A stretch of 22,296 nucleotides of DNA from JBKQVT01 sp052139835 (GTDB taxonomy: Bacteria; Planctomycetota; Planctomycetia; Pirellulales; Thermoguttaceae): NCBI GenBank assembly GCA_052139835.1, contig JBKQVT010000211.1, positions 1 to 22,296 on the forward strand. Reading direction: 5' to 3'. The notes under the pieces were generated by a model. It had not been told where the DNA came from, made no database searches, and saw only the letters and a list, made by a program, of their open reading frames with translations. Shown here in pieces: positions 1 through 7,897 of this stretch. The first letter of the stretch is position 1. Each line of letters begins with the position of its first letter. A program made the position numbers and the translations under genes.

Positions 1-10
1 CCGGTCGGCT

Positions 11-16
11 TATAAT
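11..16 (+). promoter_or_regulatory. -10 box of the polyphosphate operon promoter
   Basis: A perfect TATAAT lies 24 nt before the first start codon and is preceded by CGGCT, as at other promoters in this window. The matching -35 would fall just outside the window, so only half of the promoter can be judged. A ribosome binding site (AGGAAA, 28-33) follows. Confidence 0.55.
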
Positions 17-40
17 GAAGAACTTCCAGGAAACTGCGGT

Positions 41-1363
41 ATGCACGCCAGCGAATCTCCCGTGACAAAGGCAGCCCTAATCATGGCCAAACAATTGGAT
101 CGCAGTTATCCGTTTCTCGCGGCACAATATGTTCGCCGCCAGGTGAAGCAACTGGTCGAGCAGTTCGACGGCGTCCGCGCTGCCGAGGATATCGAGTTCA
201 TTCACCGTGCCCGCGTCGCTTCGCGGCGCCTGCGGGCGGCCTTGAAGATGTTCTCCGACTGTTTCGACGCCAAGGCCCTGAAGCGTTGGCAGAAGCAGAT
301 CCGCCGTATCACCGAGGGGCTGGGCGACGCCCGCGACAAGGACGTGCAGATCGAGTTTCTCTGCAGCGTGCTTTCCGTGGCCAGCGACAAGAGTTGTTTT
401 CCCGGCATTGCGCGGTTGCTGGTGCAATTGGAGCATGAGCGCGACCTGTTGCAACCGATCGTCGTCAAGGCCGCCGATCGTCTGGCGGCCAGCAAAGTCC
501 TCGACGAGATGCAGGCGGTCACCAAAGGCGTGTTGGCCGAGAGCAAGGCGGTTGACGGAAAGGTGTCGGACGCCAAAGGACAGGACGCCAGCGTCTATGG
601 AGAATTCGCCCGCGCCGAGACGCGGCAGCACATTCTCCGCCGCCTGGAGGAGATGCTGCCCTACGAAGACAGCTTGCAGAACCCCAGCGATTGCCAACGG
701 CACCATGCCATGCGCATTGCCGCCAAGCGGTTGCGTTATACGGTCGAGATCGCCCGGCCGGTCTACGGTGCGGCCCTGGACGAGATTATCACGGCGGTGA
801 AACGCGTGCAGACGCTGCTGGGCGATATCCACGATTGCGACGTGTGGGTGGAGCACCTGGCGATGTATGCGGCTGCGGAACGCCGGCAGGCGATCGCCTA
901 TTTTGGCCACGCCGGGCGATTCGCCCGCCTGGAACCCGGCATCGAGTACCTCCGCCAGGAGCGCCGCGGCCATCGCCAGCAGATCTTCCAGCAATTGGTC
1001 GACTACTGGCAGCAGTTGCGGGGGCAAGGCTTCTGGGACAACCTGGTCCGCCTCGTGCAATCGCCGTGGCCCGCCGCGGCCGCCGCTTCCGGTGTGCCCA
1101 GCACGGTTGTTTCGGCCGCGGGGGACGCGCTGCCACTGGTGGAGTCTGTCGCGGAGCCAGTGCCGGTGGCCAGTTCCGTGCCGCGGCTGCGCTGTGACCC
1201 TCCCAACGGCAATCTGCCCAAAGCCAATGGCAGCGATGTTCCCGCTCGCGAGGCGGCTGTTCAATCGCCGCGTCCGGCGGTCTTGCAGTCCAGCATCCCC
1301 CATAAGCCCGTGACGGCCGCACTGCCATCGGCGCGGCGTGAACCCGAAACGATCGGCCGCTGA
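41..1363 (+). CDS. CHAD domain protein, polyphosphate-associated
   Basis: CHAD domains are alpha-helical, rich in conserved His/Arg/Lys, and bind polyphosphate; in several bacteria they localise to polyphosphate granules. Two CHAD halves are visible. The first has H55-R-A-R then S-R-R-L-R around residues 55-65 and G-D-A-R-D-K-D near 95. The second has H221-H-A-M-R-I-A-A-K-R-L-R and G-D-I-H-D-C-D near 260. Residues from about 345 to 440 are Pro/Ala/Val-rich and probably disordered. The start at 41 is supported by AGGAAA 7 nt upstream; an in-frame ATG at 83 is the alternative. It is followed 7 nt later by a Ppx homologue and then Ppk1, which makes a granule or polyphosphate-binding role likely. 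No signal peptide is seen, so it should be cytoplasmic. No CYTH domain is fused to it. Confidence 0.9.
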   Translation: MHASESPVTKAALIMAKQLDRSYPFLAAQYVRRQVKQLVEQFDGVRAAEDIEFIHRARVASRRLRAALKMFSDCFDAKALKRWQKQIRRITEGLGDARDKDVQIEFLCSVLSVASDKSCFPGIARLLVQLEHERDLLQPIVVKAADRLAASKVLDEMQAVTKGVLAESKAVDGKVSDAKGQDASVYGEFARAETRQHILRRLEEMLPYEDSLQNPSDCQRHHAMRIAAKRLRYTVEIARPVYGAALDEIITAVKRVQTLLGDIHDCDVWVEHLAMYAAAERRQAIAYFGHAGRFARLEPGIEYLRQERRGHRQQIFQQLVDYWQQLRGQGFWDNLVRLVQSPWPAAAAASGVPSTVVSAAGDALPLVESVAEPVPVASSVPRLRCDPPNGNLPKANGSDVPAREAAVQSPRPAVLQSSIPHKPVTAALPSARREPETIGR

Positions 1364-1370
1364 TTAGCCC

Positions 1371-2951
1371 ATGCCCTCCGGTTCTCCCCAGCCCGCGCCG
1401 TCGCTCTCGCAGTCCGCCGTGGCGGCCCGCACCGTGGCGGCCATCGACGTGGGGGCCAACTCGATTCGCATGGTCATTGCCGAGGTGTTGCCGGACGGCC
1501 GCATTGAAGTGCTGGAGCGCTTGCAGCGCGCCGTCCGCCTGGGGCAGGACACCTTCCGCCGTGGACGCCTTGGCGCCGCCAGCATGCGCGCCGCGGTCGC
1601 CGTACTGCGCGATTACCAGCAATTGCTCCAGTTGTACCACGTGGAGCGGATGCGGGCCGTGGCCACCAGCGCCTGCCGCGAGTCCAGCAACGCCGACACC
1701 TTCCTGGACCGCATCTTCATGGCCACCGGGCTGCACGTGGAAGTCATCGGCACTTCCGAGGAAAGCCGCCTGACCGTATCCGCCGTCCGCCAGGCGGTGG
1801 GCGACGCCCTGGGCGTCAATCACGACGATGCACTCATCGTCGACGTGGGCGGCGGCAGCACCCTGCTTACCTTCTTGCACGACGGCGAGATCGTCACCTC
1901 GCAGAGCCTCCGGCTGGGTTCCATCCGTCTGCAGGAGATGCTTTCCACCAGCGAAGACTCGCCGCAGCGCGCCGCGGAAATGCTCCGCTATCACATTGGC
2001 AACGTACTCTCTGCGATGCAGAGCGCGCTGCCGCTGCGCAACGTCCGCTCCTTTATCGCCGTGGGCGGCGACGCCCGCTTTGCCGCTCGTCAGATCGGCC
2101 GTCCCACCGATTCAGAAGACCTCGTGATCATCGAGCCGCAGGAGTTCGACAGCCTGGTGGACCGTTGCGAGCGGCATACCGCCGAAGAGCTTTCCAAACG
2201 CCACGGGCTGCCCTTCGCCGAGGCCGAGACCCTGAATCCGGCGCTGCTGGTTTACCAGAACCTGTTGCGACTCACCCAAACCCCGCAGATCATTGTCTCT
2301 CACGTATCGATGCGCGACGGCCTGCTGTTGGAACTGGCCCGCGCGGTGACCGGCCAGGAAGACCAGGCGCTCCTGGAGGGCATGATTCATTCCGCCACCG
2401 CGATGGCGCAGAAGTATCACGTCGACCTGAAGCACGCCCGCAACGTCGCCGACGTGGCGGTTCGCCTCTTCGACGAACTGCACGCCGAGCACGGGCTGGG
2501 GCCGCGCTATCGCCTGCTGTTGCAGATCGCCGGCTTGTTGCACGAAGTGGGAGGCTTCGTGAGCAGCCGCAACCACCACAAGCACAGTTACTACCTGATC
2601 GCCAATTCGGAGATTTTCGGGCTCAACCGCGACGAGATCGCCATCGTCGCCCAGGTGTCGCGCTACCATCGCCGTAGCGGGCCCAAGCCGTCGCACGCCG
2701 AATACATGGCCCTGCCGCGGGAAACCCGCGTGCTGGTCAACAAGCTGGCGGCCTTGCTGCGAGTGGCCGACGCGCTGGCACGCGGTCACGTTCGCCAGGC
2801 CCGCGACCTCCGCTTCGAGCGCCAGGGCGACGACATGGTGGTGTATATTCCGGGCGTGGCCGACATCCTCTTGGAAGAGCGTGCCGTGGCCGGCAAGGGC
2901 GATCTGTTCGAGGACATTTACGGCATGAAAGTCCGCCTGGAAACCGCATGA
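1371..2951 (+). CDS. ppx: Ppx/GppA family phosphatase (exopolyphosphatase-like) with C-terminal HD-type domain
   Basis: This family removes terminal phosphate from polyphosphate (Ppx) or pppGpp (GppA). The N-terminal actin-like fold starts with A-I-D-V-G-A-N-S-I-R (about residues 24-33). A-T-S-A-C-R-E-S and the G-T-S-E-E-S-R-L segment, which should hold the catalytic Glu (E121 in E. coli Ppx), follow. The phosphate loop is D158-V-G-G-G-S-T. The C-terminal half (about 345-526) is the HD-like domain, with L-H391-E-V-G as in E. coli Ppx. Oddly, the residue after G-G-G-S-T is L165, where E. coli Ppx has E150. The length of 526 aa fits the long two-part form. The gene lies 7 nt after the CHAD gene and overlaps ppk by 4 nt (ATGA), so the polymer-making and polymer-degrading enzymes are probably translated from one message. 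Exopolyphosphatase is favoured over pppGpp phosphatase by context only. Confidence 0.9.
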   Translation: MPSGSPQPAPSLSQSAVAARTVAAIDVGANSIRMVIAEVLPDGRIEVLERLQRAVRLGQDTFRRGRLGAASMRAAVAVLRDYQQLLQLYHVERMRAVATSACRESSNADTFLDRIFMATGLHVEVIGTSEESRLTVSAVRQAVGDALGVNHDDALIVDVGGGSTLLTFLHDGEIVTSQSLRLGSIRLQEMLSTSEDSPQRAAEMLRYHIGNVLSAMQSALPLRNVRSFIAVGGDARFAARQIGRPTDSEDLVIIEPQEFDSLVDRCERHTAEELSKRHGLPFAEAETLNPALLVYQNLLRLTQTPQIIVSHVSMRDGLLLELARAVTGQEDQALLEGMIHSATAMAQKYHVDLKHARNVADVAVRLFDELHAEHGLGPRYRLLLQIAGLLHEVGGFVSSRNHHKHSYYLIANSEIFGLNRDEIAIVAQVSRYHRRSGPKPSHAEYMALPRETRVLVNKLAALLRVADALARGHVRQARDLRFERQGDDMVVYIPGVADILLEERAVAGKGDLFEDIYGMKVRLETA

Positions 2952-5056
2952 CCAAGAACCAACTCAAGTCGCCGGAACTGTTCCTCAATCGGGAATTGAG
3001 CTGGCTGGAGTTCAACGACCGTGTGCTGCGAGAAGGCTTCGCCGAGGATGTGCCTCTGTTGGAACGGCTGAGGTTCCTGGCCATCGTCAGCTCGAACGTC
3101 GATGAGTTCTTCCTGGTGCGCGTGGCCGGACTGATGCGGGCGCGGGCCGCCAAGGTTCGCCGCCGCGATCCCGCGGGCATGACGCCGGCCACGCAGCTTT
3201 CCGCCATCAGCCAGCGCGTCCATCGCATGGTCGAGGAGCAGGCCGAAGGGGTGCGCGGCCTCGTGAAAGAACTGGCTGCCTATGGCCTGGTCGTCCTGGA
3301 GCCGCGCGATTGGACCGCCGACCAGCGGCATTTCCTCCAAGCACACTTCAATAAGGAAATCCTGCCGGTGCTGACGCCCCTGGCGGTACAAGAACTCCAT
3401 CCGCCGCCCCTGTTGCCGGGGCAACAGTGGTACGTGGCCGCGGTGCTGGCGGCCGGGCACGCGGACGATGCGGTCGAGCGGATGGTCGTCGTGCCGGTCC
3501 CCACGCAGTTTTCCCGCTGGATCAGCATACCGGCCGGCGAGGGCGTCCACCTGGCGCGGCTGGAAGACATCATCGCCGCCAACGCTCCGGCGGTGTTTGC
3601 CGGCGGCGAGGTGTTGGCCACGGCCCTGTTTCGCATTACCCGCGACGCCGACGTGGAGGTGCGCCGCGAGACGACCGGCGACTTGCTGCGCGAAGTGGAG
3701 CGGGCCGTACTGGACCGGCGGCGGCGGCCCGCCGTGCGACTGTTGCTCTCGGCGCGTCCCGACCGCCGCATCAAGGCTTGGCTCACCGAGTGGTTGCACT
3801 TGGGGGCCGAGGAGGTCTACGAAATCGATCCCCTCCTGGACACTGCCGCGCTGATGGAAATCGCCAATTGGCCGGGATTCGAGGGCCTGAAGAACTCCGA
3901 TTGGCCGCCGCAGCCGCCGCGCGACCTGATCGGCACCGACAACCTCTGGGACGCCCTCCAGGACCACGACGTGCTGCTGTTCCATCCCTATGAGAGTTTC
4001 GATCCCGTGGTGCGGCTGGTGGAGCAGGCGGCCGACGACCCCAACGTGCTGGCCATCAAGCAGACGCTCTATCGCACCAGCGGCGACTCGCCCATCGTGC
4101 GGGCCCTGGGCCGAGCCGCCCAAAACGGCAAGGAAGTCACCGTGCTGGTCGAGTTGCGGGCCCGCTTCGACGAAGCCCGCAACGTCCGCTGGGCGCGCCG
4201 CCTGGAAGACGCCGGCTGCCACGTGATCTACGGTGTGGCCGGCTACAAGACCCACGCCAAGGCGATCCTCATCGTCCGCCGCCAGCAGCAGCGCATGCAG
4301 CGCTACGTGCACCTGGCCACGGGCAACTACAACGACAAGACCGCCCGGCTCTACAGCGACATCGGCCTGATGACCGCCGACCGCGACATCGCCAGCGACG
4401 TGGCGGCGTTTTTCAATCTCCTCACCGGCCGCTCCGAGGCCGTCGGCTGGCTGAAGCTGGCCATCGCGCCGACCGGCCTGCGGCAGCGCTTCATCGACCT
4501 CATCGACCGCGAGGTCCAGGTCTCCACGGCCGACCGGCCGGGGCTCATCATGGCCAAGGTCAACTCGTTGCAAGACACGGAGATTTGCCGGGCGCTGTAC
4601 CGCGCCAGCCGGGCGGGCGTCAAGGTGCTGCTGAACGTCCGCGGCGTCTGCTGCCTGCGGCCGGGAGTGCCCGGCGTCTCGGAGAACATCGAAGTCCGCT
4701 CGATCATCGACCGCTTCCTCGAACATGCCCGCATCTTCTACTTCCGCAACGGCGGCCACGAGGAGGTCTATCTGGGCAGCGCCGACTGGATGACCCGCAA
4801 CCTGGTGAAGCGGCTGGAAATCCTCTTTCCCGTCACGGCGGGGAATCTGCGGCGGCGGTTGATCGACATTCTCCACACCTGCTTTGCCGACAACGTGAAG
4901 GCCCGCCGGCTGCTGCCCGACGGCACCTATCAGCCGGTGGATCGCCAGGGCCCGCGGGTCCGCGCGCAGGCGATCTTTCATCAGAGCGCTCTGGACGCGG
5001 TGCATCTGGCCCAGCAGGCGGCGCCGCAATTCCGCCCTCTGACCCGGCCGCAGTGA
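2948..5056 (+). CDS. ppk: Polyphosphate kinase 1
   Basis: Ppk1 reversibly transfers the ATP gamma-phosphate to a growing polyphosphate chain at the inner membrane. The N-terminal domain opens with L-N-R-E-L-S-W-L-E-F-N and contains S-S-N-V-D-E-F-F. The catalytic part has I-K-Q-T-L-Y-R-T, then G-Y-K-T-H436-A-K (the autophosphorylated His, H435 in E. coli), A-T-G-N-Y-N, and L-E-H593-A-R-I-F-Y-F (the second conserved His, H592 in E. coli). G-S-A-D-W-M-T-R-N-L and R-L-E-I-L-F-P-V close the family signature. At 702 aa it is full length, and all key residues I looked for are present. Its ATG overlaps the ppx stop by 4 nt, so translation is probably coupled. No terminator with a U-tract was seen after it. 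Confidence 0.97.
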   Translation: MTKNQLKSPELFLNRELSWLEFNDRVLREGFAEDVPLLERLRFLAIVSSNVDEFFLVRVAGLMRARAAKVRRRDPAGMTPATQLSAISQRVHRMVEEQAEGVRGLVKELAAYGLVVLEPRDWTADQRHFLQAHFNKEILPVLTPLAVQELHPPPLLPGQQWYVAAVLAAGHADDAVERMVVVPVPTQFSRWISIPAGEGVHLARLEDIIAANAPAVFAGGEVLATALFRITRDADVEVRRETTGDLLREVERAVLDRRRRPAVRLLLSARPDRRIKAWLTEWLHLGAEEVYEIDPLLDTAALMEIANWPGFEGLKNSDWPPQPPRDLIGTDNLWDALQDHDVLLFHPYESFDPVVRLVEQAADDPNVLAIKQTLYRTSGDSPIVRALGRAAQNGKEVTVLVELRARFDEARNVRWARRLEDAGCHVIYGVAGYKTHAKAILIVRRQQQRMQRYVHLATGNYNDKTARLYSDIGLMTADRDIASDVAAFFNLLTGRSEAVGWLKLAIAPTGLRQRFIDLIDREVQVSTADRPGLIMAKVNSLQDTEICRALYRASRAGVKVLLNVRGVCCLRPGVPGVSENIEVRSIIDRFLEHARIFYFRNGGHEEVYLGSADWMTRNLVKRLEILFPVTAGNLRRRLIDILHTCFADNVKARRLLPDGTYQPVDRQGPRVRAQAIFHQSALDAVHLAQQAAPQFRPLTRPQ

Positions 5057-5133
5057 CACAGCCCGACCCATGGCAAAAGTGTGCGAAAAGTCCCCGCCCC
5101 CCGCACGCGCAGTCCGGAGCTTTCCAGAAAAAC

Positions 5134-5163
5134 TTGCACGCGCGCCCCAAAAGCGGCTATCAT
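5134..5163 (+). promoter_or_regulatory. Putative promoter of the DUF362-polyferredoxin operon
   Basis: TTGCAC at 5134-5139, an 18-nt spacer and TATCAT at 5158-5163, with CGGC just before the -10. It lies 42 nt before the start codon and matches the promoter form seen elsewhere in the window. Assigned by eye only. Confidence 0.5.
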
Positions 5164-5205
5164 ACGGGGATAGCGTTTTTTCCATCCACGCAAGGGAGTC
5201 GCTTG

Positions 5206-6171
5206 ATGCACAAGTCTAGCAGAAGGGAATTTCTCGTTGCTTCGGCGGCGGCGGGCAGCATGATGGCGTTGGGCCCGCAGCGTCTTTTCGCCGAGGAGGC
5301 CGCGGCGGCCAAGCCCGCCGACATGACCATCGCCCGCTGGACCGGAGCGAAGCCGGCCGAGGCGGACATGAAACAGATCGCCGAGAAGCTGACGGAGAAG
5401 GCCATCGCGGAGCTGGGCGGCCTGAAGCGCTTCATCAGCCGCGGCGACGTGGTTTGGGTCAAGCCGAACTGCGGCTGGGACCGCAAGCCGCAGCAGGCCG
5501 CCAACACCAATCCCGACGTGGTGGCCACGCTCGTGCGCCTCGCCTTCGAGGCCGGCGCCAAGACGGTCAAGGTGGGCGACAACACCTGCAACATCCCCGC
5601 CAAGTGCTACGAAGCCAGCGGCATCGGTCCCGCCGTACTCGCCTTGGGCCTGGGCGCCCAGGTCGTGGCCATCGACCGCAGCCGCTTCCGCGACGTGGAC
5701 CTCCACGGTGAACGAATCCGAATGCTACCGGTCTATCCCGAGATCCTCGACTGCGACCTGGTGATCAACGTGCCGATCGCCAAGGACCACGCGCTCTCCC
5801 GCGTTACGCTGTGCATGAAGAACTACATGGGCGTGATCGAGAAACGCAACACCCTGCACCAGGGGCTGCCCACCTGCCTGGCCGATCTGACGCGCTTCAT
5901 GCAAGAGAAGTTCAAGACGAAGCCGACGATCTGCGTGCTGGACGGCATGCGGATCCTCACCGCCCATGGGCCCGTGGGGGGCGACCTCCGTGATGTCGCG
6001 GTCAAGACCACCGTGGCCGCCAGCGTGGACATCGTCGCCCTGGACGCCTTCGGCGCCGAACTGTTGGGGAGGAAACCCGCCGAGATGCCCACCGTCGTCG
6101 AGGGCGAGAAGGCCGGCCTGGGCAAGATGAACTATCGGTCGCTGAACCTGCGGGAACTGGCCGTCTCATGA
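5206..6171 (+). CDS. Tat-exported DUF362 family protein
   Basis: The N-terminus S-S-R-R-E-F-L-V-A-S-A-A-A-G is a twin-arginine signal, followed by a small-residue stretch and a likely cut near residue 30. The remaining ~290 residues match the DUF362 pattern: W-V-K-P-N-C-G, G-D-N-T-C-N-I-P, D-L-V-I-N-V-P-I-A-K-D-H, C-M-K-N-Y-M-G-V and V-L-D-G-M-R-I-L-T-A-H-G-P. Tat export suggests that it folds, perhaps with an Fe-S cofactor, before leaving the cytoplasm; four conserved-looking Cys are available. The biochemical role of the family is not established. The ATG at 5206 is chosen over an upstream open frame that runs back through ppk because AAGGGAG sits 7 nt upstream and the Tat motif begins immediately. 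It overlaps the next gene by 4 nt, so the two are almost certainly co-expressed. Confidence 0.85.
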   Translation: MHKSSRREFLVASAAAGSMMALGPQRLFAEEAAAAKPADMTIARWTGAKPAEADMKQIAEKLTEKAIAELGGLKRFISRGDVVWVKPNCGWDRKPQQAANTNPDVVATLVRLAFEAGAKTVKVGDNTCNIPAKCYEASGIGPAVLALGLGAQVVAIDRSRFRDVDLHGERIRMLPVYPEILDCDLVINVPIAKDHALSRVTLCMKNYMGVIEKRNTLHQGLPTCLADLTRFMQEKFKTKPTICVLDGMRILTAHGPVGGDLRDVAVKTTVAASVDIVALDAFGAELLGRKPAEMPTVVEGEKAGLGKMNYRSLNLRELAVS

Positions 6172-7805
6172 GCAAGCGCGGCCGGGCATCAGCAACGACG
6201 CTCCTGCGCCGACTGACGCAGACGCTGTTTCTGCTGCTGTTTCTCGGCCTGCTCGTGGCGGCCAGCCTGCGGACCGGCGAAGCGGCCCGGCCGCTGCTGA
6301 AACTGTTCTTCCTGTTGGATCCGCTCTTGCTCCTGGCCACGTGGCTCTCGGCCCACGGCGTGCCGGTGGCCATGCTCTGGTCGCTGGCGCTGGTGGTCCT
6401 CACGCTGCTGCTGGGCCGCGTCTTCTGCGGTTGGGCCTGTCCGCTGGGGACACTGCACGCCCTGGCCGGCTGGGTCTTCCACCGCAAAGGCCAGCCCCGC
6501 GATCACTGGTCGCCCTGGCAACGCGCCAAATACTATCTCCTCGCCGGCGTGTTGGCGATGGCGGTCTGCGGCGGCCATTGGGGCACCATTTTCGATCCCC
6601 TGGTCCTCCTCTACCGCACGACCACCACCGCGCTGTTGCCCGGCGTCCAATGGGCCGTCGAAGACGGCTCCACCGCGATCTTCCAGAGCGATCCGGGCGT
6701 GGGGGAGGGTAAGAACCGGTGGCACCTGACCACGATCACCGAGCCGGTGTATCATGTCTTCCGCGACCACGTCTTCGCCGTGCCGCACCAGGCGTTTCTC
6801 GGTGGCGGTGCGATCCTGGCGTTGTTCCTCGTCACGCTGGGGCTGAACTGGTATCGGCCACGGTTCTGGTGCCGCTATCTCTGCCCGCTGGGCGCGCTGC
6901 TTGGGCTGTTGTCGTGGCGGCCGCTGCTGCGGCGGGCCGTCGCGCCGGCCACTTGCAACCAGTGCGACCTCTGCGGCATGGCCTGCGCCGGGGCAGCCGC
7001 CGACGCAGGCGGCCAAGGCTGGAAAGCGACCGAGTGCTTCGGCTGCTTCACTTGCCGCGACTCCTGCACGCGCGAGAGCCTCGCCTTCCGCTGGGCCTGG
7101 CCGTGGCGCAGGCAGCCGGCCGTGGCGCGGATCGACCTCTCGAAGCGGGCGATGCTGGCCTCGGCCGTCGGCGGCCTGGCGGCGCTGGCCCTGCTGCGCA
7201 TCACTCCCCAGGCCCGCGGCACGACGTTTCATCGCTTTCTCATTCGCCCGCCGGGGGCGCGGCCGGAGCGCGAGTTTCTCCAGCGCTGCACGGCCTGCGG
7301 GCTGTGCATGAAGATGTGCCCCACCGGCGGCTTGCAGCCCGCCTGGAGCGAAGCCGGCCTGGAGGGGCTGTGGACGCCGCGGCTAGTGCCGCGGATCGGC
7401 TACTGCGACTACGCCTGCAATCTCTGCTCCCAGGTGTGTCCCACCGAGGCCATCGTGCCGAAGTCGATCGCGGAGAAGCAGAAGGTCCACATCGGGCTGG
7501 CCGCCTTCGACACCAACCGCTGCATTCCTTACGCCTACGGCCGCGACTGCATGGTCTGCCAGGAGCATTGCCCGATCCCCACCAAGGCGATCTATTTTCT
7601 GGAGGTCGAGGTCGTAGACCGCAACGGGCAGAAGCGCACGATCAAGCAGCCGCGCGTGGATGCGAATCTTTGCACCGGCTGCGGCATCTGCGAGAACGTA
7701 TGTCCCTTCAAGGACGGGCCGGCGGTGCGGGTCTTCAGCGCCAACGAGAGCCGCAATCCGGCCAATCAGCCGATCCTGTCCGGCGACGACGCCTCGCCGT
7801 ATTGA
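6168..7805 (+). CDS. Membrane-bound polyferredoxin, NapH-like N-terminus joined to a NapG-like C-terminus
   Basis: Residues 1-260 hold about five hydrophobic segments and two copies of the NapH/MauN signature: G-R-V-F-C-G-W-A-C-P-L-G and R-F-W-C-R-Y-L-C-P-L-G. Cys clusters for [4Fe-4S] centres begin near residues 263 (CNQCDLCGMAC), 290 (CFGCFTC), 374 (CTACGLCMKMCP), 413 (CDYACNLCSQVCP), 452/461 (C...CMVCQEHCP) and 502 (CTGCGICENVCP). Between clusters two and three, near residue 320, S-K-R-A-M-L-A-S-A-V-G-G is followed by a hydrophobic stretch that resembles the start of NapG. The polypeptide therefore looks like a NapH-NapG fusion. NapH and NapG pass electrons from quinol towards periplasmic acceptors, and a similar quinone-linked role is inferred. 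The partner here is the Tat-exported DUF362 protein, whose stop overlaps this start by 4 nt. No nitrate reductase genes are nearby. Confidence 0.85.
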   Translation: MSKRGRASATTLLRRLTQTLFLLLFLGLLVAASLRTGEAARPLLKLFFLLDPLLLLATWLSAHGVPVAMLWSLALVVLTLLLGRVFCGWACPLGTLHALAGWVFHRKGQPRDHWSPWQRAKYYLLAGVLAMAVCGGHWGTIFDPLVLLYRTTTTALLPGVQWAVEDGSTAIFQSDPGVGEGKNRWHLTTITEPVYHVFRDHVFAVPHQAFLGGGAILALFLVTLGLNWYRPRFWCRYLCPLGALLGLLSWRPLLRRAVAPATCNQCDLCGMACAGAAADAGGQGWKATECFGCFTCRDSCTRESLAFRWAWPWRRQPAVARIDLSKRAMLASAVGGLAALALLRITPQARGTTFHRFLIRPPGARPEREFLQRCTACGLCMKMCPTGGLQPAWSEAGLEGLWTPRLVPRIGYCDYACNLCSQVCPTEAIVPKSIAEKQKVHIGLAAFDTNRCIPYAYGRDCMVCQEHCPIPTKAIYFLEVEVVDRNGQKRTIKQPRVDANLCTGCGICENVCPFKDGPAVRVFSANESRNPANQPILSGDDASPY

Positions 7806-7826
7806 GCGGCGGGGGGCTACGGGTGC

Positions 7827-7854
7827 TTGCATTTTTCTCGGCGTCGGCTATATT
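7827..7854 (+). promoter_or_regulatory. Putative promoter of the TPR lipoprotein gene
   Basis: TTGCAT at 7827-7832, a 16-nt spacer and TATATT at 7849-7854. CGGC directly precedes the -10. The start codon is 43 nt downstream, after AAGGAG at 7887-7892. Confidence 0.55.
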
Positions 7855-7897
7855 GGTGCGTAGGTGCCCTCCACCTCGCCGTCGTCAAGGAGCCATC

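Noticed and set aside
2918..5185. A 755-codon open frame on the - strand opposite ppk
   Set aside because: It is the mirror of a high-GC gene with all Ppk1 motifs intact on the + strand; its protein is low-complexity with no domain.
4585..5205. Possible N-terminal extension of the DUF362 protein back through ppk
   Set aside because: It overlaps ppk out of frame, while a Tat motif, ribosome binding site and promoter all point to 5206.
6719..7897. Upstream open extension of the lipoprotein gene inside the polyferredoxin gene
   Set aside because: Alternate frame of a real gene; the lipobox signal and AAGGAG place the start at 7898.
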